From the NCBI RefSeq assembly GCF_900091725.1, contig NZ_FMBW01000014.1:1-59860 (forward strand): DNA of 59,860 bases. Reading direction: 5' to 3'. The DNA is from Streptomyces sp. DvalAA-43 (GTDB taxonomy: Bacteria; Actinomycetota; Actinomycetes; Streptomycetales; Streptomycetaceae). Shown here piece after piece: positions 54,268-59,860 of the stretch (positions within the stretch are counted from its first letter, which is position 1; every line of letters begins with the position of its first letter). A program made the position numbers and the translations under genes. A model generated the notes under the pieces. It made no database searches. It was not told the origin of the DNA and saw only the letters and a list, made by a program, of their open reading frames with translations.

Positions 54268-54694
54268 GGGCCTGGTCCAGGGCGCTCTGGAGGGACTGGA
54301 TGTAGCCCTGGCTGGTGTAGCTGGCGCCGGAGACGGCGTCGATGTGAGCGCTCTGGGCTCCGAGCGCTTCCTGGGTGAGGCGGGGCAGGGCGTAGGCGGC
54401 GATCTCCTGGTCACGGCCTCTGCGGTCGGGGGCCTGGAGGACCTTGATCGAGGTGATCTTGCCCTGGTTGAGGGTTGCGGCGACCTGCACGGTTCCGTAC
54501 TGGGTGTCGATGGGGTCCCCGGTGAACGTGCCCGTTCCGATGGATGTGCCCGTCGAGGTGCCTGCGGGAGTGTGCGAGGTCGTGGGGGAACGGGGAGCCG
54601 CCCCGGCCAGGGCGGGTAGCTGGTGGGGTTTGAGAGCGAGCAGGGCGGCGATCAGGGCGCTGATCCCGGTGGTGGTGAGGACGGCTCGGCGCAT
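54260..54694 (-). CDS. Exported FMN-binding domain protein
   Basis: The 144-aa protein starts with a signal or anchor segment (MRRAVLTTTGISALIAALLA). A Ser/Thr/Gly-rich linker leads to an FMN_bind domain: YGTVQVAATLNQGKITSIKV, ALPRLTQEALGAQSAHIDAV and the flavinylation motif SGASYTSQGY, where the Thr would carry FMN. It sits between the ferric-reductase-like gene (10 bases upstream) and apbE (overlapping), forming a three-gene operon. Confidence 0.92.
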   Translation of the reverse strand: MRRAVLTTTGISALIAALLALKPHQLPALAGAAPRSPTTSHTPAGTSTGTSIGTGTFTGDPIDTQYGTVQVAATLNQGKITSIKVLQAPDRRGRDQEIAAYALPRLTQEALGAQSAHIDAVSGASYTSQGYIQSLQSALDQAHA

Positions 54695-54704
54695 GCGGTT
54701 CTCC

Positions 54705-56069
54705 TCAGAACGCGAAGGACTCGTGGTGGATGCGCCGGGCCGGGACCCCGGCTTCGCGCAGGGCCCGGACAGCGGCCTCGGTCATGCCGGGCGGGCCGCA
54801 CAGATAGACGTCGTGCGCGGCCAGGTCCGGGACCAGGGTGCTCAGGGCCCGGGCAGTGAGGGGTGAGGAGTATCCGGCCGGTTCGTCGACGATGTAGTGC
54901 ACGGGGGCCCGTCGGCGGGTGGCTATCTCGTCGAGTTCACCGCGCAGGGCGAGGTCGGCGGCGCGGCGGGCACGGTAGACGAGGGTGACCTGGTCCGGAA
55001 GTGTCTCGAAGAGCGTACGCAGGGGGGTGATGCCGACCCCGCCGGCCAGAAGCAGGACCTTGGGAGCGGTACGGCGGTTCGCGGTGAAGCCGCCGTAGGG
55101 TCCCTCGGCCCACACCCGGGTACCGGGCCGCAAGCGGGCGAGAGCCGCACTGTGCCCGCCCGCCGTCTTCACCGTGATCCGCAAGTGGCCGGGGTGGGCG
55201 GGGGCCGAGAGGGAGTACGGGTTCGCGGTCCACCACAACCCCCGGGCCAGGAAGCGCCAGCGCAGGAACTGCCCCGGCTCGCCCCCGAGGTCGTCGAGGT
55301 GCAGGCCCGTGAGGTGGACGGAGACCACGCCCGGTGCTTCGGGGTGGACCGTGGCCACGCGCAGGCGGTGGCGCAGTCCGCGCCGGACGGGGACTGCGAA
55401 GCGGTACCAGGCGACCAGGGCCGCGACCCCGAGGAACAGTGCGTACCAGGCCACCTGTGCGAGGTGGTTGCCCACGAAGTCGGCGCCGTTGGAGAGCTGA
55501 TGGCCGAAGGCGAGGAAGACAGCCAGGTAGGTCGCGAAGTGCAGGTAGTGCCAGGCTTCGTAACTCATCCTGCGGCGCGCCGCGCGGGCCGAGAGGATTC
55601 CTGTCATCAGGAACAGCAAGAAGCCGATTGTGCCCTTGAGGAGGTCGGGGTAGTGCAGGACGAGGGTGGAGGTCTGGCTCACCACGTTGCTGTGGGAGGC
55701 CAGTGAATAGCCCCAGATGATCAGCAGGGTGTGGGCGAGGGCGAGGGCGACGGTGCAGCGGCCGCCCCAGGCGTGCCAGCGGGCGAGCCGGTCGGTGCCG
55801 ATGGTGTGGTCCAGAAGCGGCATCCTGGCCATGAGGGCCAGGAGGATCGCGCAGGCGTATCCGGCCAGGAGGCCGGTGATGCGTCCCGCGTCGGTGAGCC
55901 AGCCCGCCGGGCCGACGACCGCGTTCGTGTCGCTCCACCACAGGCCCAGCACCCCGGCGGCGCCGGCCCAGATCACCAGCGGCACCAGGTACGGGACGGC
56001 GCTGTGGCGTGGGCGCCGGTGGCGCATCCTGCGGCTCGCATACGTCGTGCTGGTGAACGTGGTGGTCAT
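54705..56069 (-). CDS. Ferric-reductase-like membrane flavoprotein
   Basis: The 454-aa protein has a membrane part of about six segments with haem-ligand-like His residues (HAWGGRCTVALALAHTLLII, EAWHYLHFATYLAVFLAFGH) and a ferredoxin-reductase-like C-terminal half: FLRWRFLARGLWWTANPYSL (FAD), GPYGGF, LLLAGGVGITPLRTL (NAD(P)H) and VYLCGPPGMTEAAV. It should pass electrons from cytosolic NAD(P)H through FAD and haem across the membrane, probably to the flavinylated partner. GGAGGA precedes the ATG at 56069. It is divergent from the two-component system. Confidence 0.93.
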   Translation of the reverse strand: MTTTFTSTTYASRRMRHRRPRHSAVPYLVPLVIWAGAAGVLGLWWSDTNAVVGPAGWLTDAGRITGLLAGYACAILLALMARMPLLDHTIGTDRLARWHAWGGRCTVALALAHTLLIIWGYSLASHSNVVSQTSTLVLHYPDLLKGTIGFLLFLMTGILSARAARRRMSYEAWHYLHFATYLAVFLAFGHQLSNGADFVGNHLAQVAWYALFLGVAALVAWYRFAVPVRRGLRHRLRVATVHPEAPGVVSVHLTGLHLDDLGGEPGQFLRWRFLARGLWWTANPYSLSAPAHPGHLRITVKTAGGHSAALARLRPGTRVWAEGPYGGFTANRRTAPKVLLLAGGVGITPLRTLFETLPDQVTLVYRARRAADLALRGELDEIATRRRAPVHYIVDEPAGYSSPLTARALSTLVPDLAAHDVYLCGPPGMTEAAVRALREAGVPARRIHHESFAF

Positions 56070-56140
56070 GGGACTCCTCCGGATATGGCGCACGCTCCGG
56101 CGTGGGGCGGCCAGCCTCACAGCCCGACCTCTGTGTACCT

Positions 56141-56195
56141 TCTGAAACGGTGTGGTCGATCGCTCTCAGCTCCGATTCAGAGGAAACTCAGAAAC
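56141..56195. promoter_or_regulatory. Direct repeats, probable response-regulator sites
   Basis: TCAGAGGAAAC (56177-56187) and TCAGAAAC (56188-56195) start exactly 11 bases apart, one helical turn, as in OmpR-type tandem sites. A third copy, TCTGAAAC, lies at 56141-56148. The repeats sit in the 173-base divergent region between the reductase operon and the response-regulator gene. Confidence 0.6.
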
Positions 56196-56242
56196 ATGCC
56201 TCACCCCTGCCGTGGCCTGCGCCGGGGGATGCTGAAGGAATC

Positions 56243-56977
56243 ATGGACGAGCCGCGTACGACATCGCTTCTGCACCGCCCCGACGGGGATCCCGTACGGA
56301 TTCTCGTCGTCGACGACGAACCCGACGTCACCGATGTCCTGGCCGGAGTCGTGACCGGCGAGGGGTGGCTGGTCCGCACCGCCGCCGACGGGGCGACCGC
56401 ACTCGCGACGGCCCGTGATTTCCGGCCTGACGCGGTGGTTCTGGACTGGATGCTGCCCGACCTGGACGGCCTCCAGGTCCTGCGGGCTCTCAGACGTGAG
56501 ATGCCCAAGGTGTGTGTCCTGTTCCTGACCGCCCGCGACGCGGTCGAGGACCGCATCGCGGGGATCACCGCGGGCGGCGACGACTACGTCACCAAGCCCT
56601 ACAGCCTGGAAGAAGTACTGGCCCGGCTGCGCGGGCTGCTGCGACGGGCCGGAATGACCGCCGAGCCGGGCACGAACCGGCTCACCGTCGGAGACCTCAG
56701 CATGGACGAGGAAGCCCGGGAGGTCCGGCGCGGCGGTGTCACCGTCGAGCTGTCCCGCACAGAGTTCGAACTCCTCCGATTCCTCATGCGCAACCCCCGC
56801 CGGGTCCTGTCCAAGGACCAGATCCTCGACCGGGTCTGGGCCTACGACTTCGGCGGCCGCGCCCACATCGTCGAGCTCTACATCAGCTACCTGCGCAAGA
56901 AGATCGACGCCGGACGCACTCCGATGATCCACACCGTGCGCGGCGTGGGCTACGTCCTCAGGCCGGAAGCCCCGTGA
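56243..56977 (+). CDS. OmpR-family response regulator
   Basis: The 244-aa protein has a receiver domain (VRILVVDDEPDVTDVLAGVV, phospho-acceptor Asp68 in VVLDWMLPDLDG, DDYVTKPYSLEEVLAR with the conserved Lys) and a winged-helix DNA-binding domain (VELSRTEFELLRFLMRNPRR, IVELYISYLRKKIDAG, IHTVRGVGYVLRP). The ATG at 56243 follows GAAGGA. It is coupled to the sensor kinase through a GTGA overlap and probably controls the divergent flavin electron-transfer operon. Confidence 0.95.
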   Translation: MDEPRTTSLLHRPDGDPVRILVVDDEPDVTDVLAGVVTGEGWLVRTAADGATALATARDFRPDAVVLDWMLPDLDGLQVLRALRREMPKVCVLFLTARDAVEDRIAGITAGGDDYVTKPYSLEEVLARLRGLLRRAGMTAEPGTNRLTVGDLSMDEEAREVRRGGVTVELSRTEFELLRFLMRNPRRVLSKDQILDRVWAYDFGGRAHIVELYISYLRKKIDAGRTPMIHTVRGVGYVLRPEAP

Positions 56978-58398
56978 AACGCCTGCCGCCCCGCACTCTG
57001 CGCGGCCAGCTCACTGTCGGACTCGTCGCCCTGCTCGCCGTCGCCTGTCTCGCCGTCGGGATCACCACCGCCCTCGCTCTGCGGGGCTTCCTGATGGGGC
57101 GCCTGGACGAGCAGCTCTCCGCGTCCGGCGGCCGGTTCGCGGCCAGCCTGGAACACGAGGCCAAGCCCGATGCCGACAACCGCCCCGACACCCGGGGCCA
57201 GGCCGATGCGACCTTCGGCGCCCGCCTCCTGGACGACACCGTCACCCGGGCCGCCGTCGTCGACGACGCCACCGACCGGCCCCTCCAACTCACCCCCGAA
57301 GCTCACCGCACCCTGGCGGGAATCCCCGTGGACGGAAGCGGGCACAGCATCCGCCTCTCCGGTCTGGGCAAGTACCGCGTCACGGCTGTCCGGGGTGACG
57401 ACCAGGACACCCTGATCACGGGCCTGCCCCTGCACCCGGTGGAAGAGACCGTTCACCGCCTCGAAGCGGTCGAAGCCGTCCTGTTCGGTGCCGCGCTCGT
57501 GGCGACCGGCATCGCGGGGGCCGTGTGGGTGCGGATCTCCCTGCGCCCCCTCCAGAAGGTCACCGCCCGTGCGGCGGAGGTCGCCGAACTGCCGCTGGCC
57601 AGCGGCGAGGTCGCCATGCCCGGACCGCTCCCCGACACCGACCACCGTACCGAGGTCGGCCAGGTCGGCACCGCCCTCAACCACATGCTCGGCCACGTCG
57701 AGGACGCTCTCACCCGGCGCCACGCGAGCGAGGAGAGACTCCGCCACTTCGCCGCCGACGCCAGCCACGAACTGCGGACCCCCGTCGCCAACATCCGCGG
57801 CCACGCCGAACTCGCCCTGCGCCACCGCGGCCCCGTCCCCACCGAAGTCCGTCACGCTCTGGAACGCATCGGCAGCGAGTCACAGCGCATGACCCGCCTC
57901 GTCGACGACCTGCTCCTCCTCGCCCGCCTGGACGCCGGACGCCCCCTCGAACACGAGCCCGTCGACCTGACCCTGCTGATCCTGAACGCGACGGACGACG
58001 CCCGCGCCGCGGGCCCCGGCCACAACTGGCTCCTCGACCTCCCCGAAGAACCGGTCACCGTCACCGGCGACGCCCACCGCCTCCAGCAGGCCATCGGCAA
58101 CCTCCTCGCCAACGCCCGCACCCACACCCCGCCGGGCACCGACGTGACGATCTCCCTCACCACTGGCGAGAGCGGCGTCCAAGTGGACGTGAGTGACAAC
58201 GGTCCCAGTATCCCCGACGAGTTCCAGCCCGAGGTCTTCGGCCGTTTCGTGCGCGCCGACCGCGCACGCTCCCGCAGCACCGGGAGCACTGGGCTGGGCC
58301 TCGCCATCGTCCACGCCGTCATCACCGCCCACGGTGGAACCGCCACCCTCACCAGCCGCCCTGGACGGACCACCTTCCGCCTCGCACTCCCCAACTGA
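56974..58398 (+). CDS. Sensor histidine kinase
   Basis: The 474-aa protein has two membrane segments (residues about 11-33 and 171-189) around an extracytosolic sensor of about 135 residues, then a HAMP linker (RISLRPLQKVTARAAEVAEL). The phospho-acceptor is in DASHELRTPVANI (His265), and the ATPase has N (GNLLANARTHT), G1 (VSDNGPSIPD) and G2 (STGLGLAIVHA) boxes. The GTG start overlaps the regulator stop. The sensor domain shows no haem or metal motif. Confidence 0.95.
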   Translation: MKRLPPRTLRGQLTVGLVALLAVACLAVGITTALALRGFLMGRLDEQLSASGGRFAASLEHEAKPDADNRPDTRGQADATFGARLLDDTVTRAAVVDDATDRPLQLTPEAHRTLAGIPVDGSGHSIRLSGLGKYRVTAVRGDDQDTLITGLPLHPVEETVHRLEAVEAVLFGAALVATGIAGAVWVRISLRPLQKVTARAAEVAELPLASGEVAMPGPLPDTDHRTEVGQVGTALNHMLGHVEDALTRRHASEERLRHFAADASHELRTPVANIRGHAELALRHRGPVPTEVRHALERIGSESQRMTRLVDDLLLLARLDAGRPLEHEPVDLTLLILNATDDARAAGPGHNWLLDLPEEPVTVTGDAHRLQQAIGNLLANARTHTPPGTDVTISLTTGESGVQVDVSDNGPSIPDEFQPEVFGRFVRADRARSRSTGSTGLGLAIVHAVITAHGGTATLTSRPGRTTFRLALPN

Positions 58399-58517
58399 AC
58401 CGGGCGCCCTGCGGGCCTGTTCGACGCCGGGCTCCTGGTCCGCGCTGAGGACGGCACCGCCGTCCTGGCCGACTGTCGCGCGACATGAGAGTGTCAGTGC
58501 TTCCGACAGCGGGTGTG

Positions 58518-59792
58518 TCAGTGGCTGACTCGGTTGTTCCTGGCCTTCCGCAGGCCGTAGACGGTGGCCCCGAGGATGAGGACGGTGGCGCCGGAGATGA
58601 CCGTGCTTGCGGGCAGGGCGAAGGCGAGGGTGGCGCAGCCGGTCAGGCCGATGACGGGGACGAGGCGGCTGGGGCGGCCTTCCTCTTTGGTGAGGGTGAA
58701 GGCGGAGGCGTTGGCGATGGCGTAGTAGGCCAGGACGCCGAAGGAGGAGAAGCCGATGGTGCCGCGTACGTCGGTGGTCGCGGCGAGCAGGGCGACGACG
58801 GCGCCGACGGCCAGTTCGGCGCGGTGGGGAACACCGAAGCGGGGGTGGACGGTGGCCAGGGCGTGGGGAAGGTGCCGGTCGCGGGCCATGGCCAAGGTGG
58901 TGCGGGACACCCCCAGGATCAGCGCAAGCAGTGAGCCGAGTGCGGCGACGGCGCCGCCCATGCGGACGATCGGCACCAGCCAGCCGGCGCCCGCGGTGCG
59001 GGCGGCGTCCGACAGCGGAGCTGTGGCGCTCGCCAATCCGCCGGGGCCCAGGACGGTCAGGACGGCGACGCCGACGAGGGCATAGACGGCGAGGGTGATG
59101 CCGAGGGCGATCGGGATGGCGCGCGGGATGGTGCGCACGGGGTCGCGGACTTCCTCGCCGAGGGTGGCGATGCGGGCGTAGCCGGCGAACGCGAAGAACA
59201 GCAGGCCCGCCGCTTGGAGGACTCCGCCGACGGTGGCGTCCGAGCCGATGTCCAGCCGGGCGGTGTCCGCGCCTGCGGAGGTCAGGGCGATGACGACCAA
59301 GGCGGCGAGCACGGCCAGGACGACCGCGACGATGACGCGGGTCAGCAGGGCGGACTTCTGTACCCCGGCGTAGTTCACGGCAGTCAGCGCCACCACGGCG
59401 GCCACGGCCACCGCGTGCGCCTGGCCGGGCCAGACGTACGAGCCGACGGTGAGCGCCATGGCCGCGCAGGAGGCGGTCTTGCCGACCACGAACGCCCAGC
59501 CCGCCAGGTAGCCCCAGAAGTCGCCCAGGCGTTCACGGCCGTAGACGTAGGTGCCGCCGGACTGCGGATAGAGGGCGGCCAGCTGTGCCGAGGACGTCGC
59601 GTTGCAGTAGGCCACGACCGCGGCCAGGGCCAGGGCGAGCAGCAGCCCGGACCCGGCGGCGCCAGCGGCCGGGCCGAGCGCCGCGAAGATCCCGGCCCCG
59701 ATCATCGATCCCAGGCCGATCACCACGGCATCGCCCACGCCCATACGGCGCTTCATCTCACCCGTGCCCGTCGGGGCGCTCCCCATGTTCAT
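58518..59792 (-). CDS. APC-family amino acid permease
   Basis: The 424-aa membrane protein has about 12 segments and the APC start VGDAVVIGLGSMIGAGIFAAL, which carries the substrate-binding G-S-M-I-G motif, plus YPQSGGTYVYGRERLGDFWG and FFAFAGYARIATLGEEVRDP. The fold transports amino acids or polyamines with protons; the substrate is unknown. The preceding gap (58399-58517) contains a short plus-strand coding-like tail (LFDAGLLVRAEDGTAVLADC) before TGA at about 58488, probably a gene remnant. Confidence 0.93.
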   Translation of the reverse strand: MNMGSAPTGTGEMKRRMGVGDAVVIGLGSMIGAGIFAALGPAAGAAGSGLLLALALAAVVAYCNATSSAQLAALYPQSGGTYVYGRERLGDFWGYLAGWAFVVGKTASCAAMALTVGSYVWPGQAHAVAVAAVVALTAVNYAGVQKSALLTRVIVAVVLAVLAALVVIALTSAGADTARLDIGSDATVGGVLQAAGLLFFAFAGYARIATLGEEVRDPVRTIPRAIPIALGITLAVYALVGVAVLTVLGPGGLASATAPLSDAARTAGAGWLVPIVRMGGAVAALGSLLALILGVSRTTLAMARDRHLPHALATVHPRFGVPHRAELAVGAVVALLAATTDVRGTIGFSSFGVLAYYAIANASAFTLTKEEGRPSRLVPVIGLTGCATLAFALPASTVISGATVLILGATVYGLRKARNNRVSH

Positions 59793-59860
59793 CGCCCACT
59801 CCTTCTCGTAGCGGTCTTCGCACCCGGCGCACCGTAGCCGGGGAAGGTGTCGGGCCGGGG

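Overview
The window is high-GC DNA (third codon positions almost all G or C, frequent GTG starts) from an actinomycete, almost certainly Streptomyces. Supporting signs are an NRPS terminal module, Tat-exported enzymes, a carbohydrate ABC importer lacking its own ATPase (as in Streptomyces, where a shared MsiK serves many importers), and many actinobacterial regulator families (ArsR, HxlR, LuxR, LacI, TetR, OmpR). The dense mix of gene fragments and insertion sequences suggests accessory or chromosome-arm DNA. No rRNA, tRNA or CRISPR array was recognised.

Layout. 1-4.2 kb: 3' end of an NRPS gene (PCP, dual condensation/epimerisation, A, PCP, TE). 4.4-7.2 kb: lgt and a secreted alpha/beta-hydrolase peptidase. 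7.3-16.3 kb: small metabolic and regulatory genes (VOC protein, ArsR regulator with its divergent membrane gene, aminoglycoside nucleotidyltransferase-like gene, toxin-antitoxin-like pair, HxlR/RidA pair, Tat amidohydrolase, ComB-like phosphatase, DUF2785). 16.5-26.7 kb: a TPR-like protein, a methyltransferase, a lipoprotein hydrolase, an acetyltransferase, a DHA2 exporter, an amidohydrolase and a LuxR regulator. 26.9-40.6 kb: a carbohydrate-use locus around a LacI regulator: a DUF6351 secreted hydrolase and an enolase-superfamily sugar-acid dehydratase on one side; an ABC importer, a Tat-exported unassigned glycosidase, an FAD oxidoreductase with a C-terminal accessory region and an NAD-dependent uronate-dehydrogenase-like enzyme on the other. 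A plausible flow is extracellular cleavage, import, oxidation, then dehydration. 40.6-53.3 kb: a decay and insertion zone with fragments of a phosphotransferase, a MocR aminotransferase, IS630, an XRE regulator, an HD hydrolase, IS110 and kynureninase, among a TetR/flavin monooxygenase pair, secreted proteins and a beta-lactamase-fold serine hydrolase. 53.5-58.4 kb: a flavin-based electron-transfer operon (ferric-reductase-like membrane protein, FMN-binding protein, ApbE flavinyltransferase) divergent from an OmpR-type two-component system. 58.5-59.8 kb: an APC amino-acid permease.

The best-supported unusual object is a 1.86-kb IS5-like element (46951-48812). Its matching ends enclose a transposase and a GNAT acetyltransferase passenger gene. 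It is flanked by a CTAG duplication and interrupts a minus-strand gene. Removing the element and one CTAG restores that gene's frame for 65 further codons, ending in a GTGA overlap with the next gene. This shows that transposase and acetyltransferase arrived as one unit.
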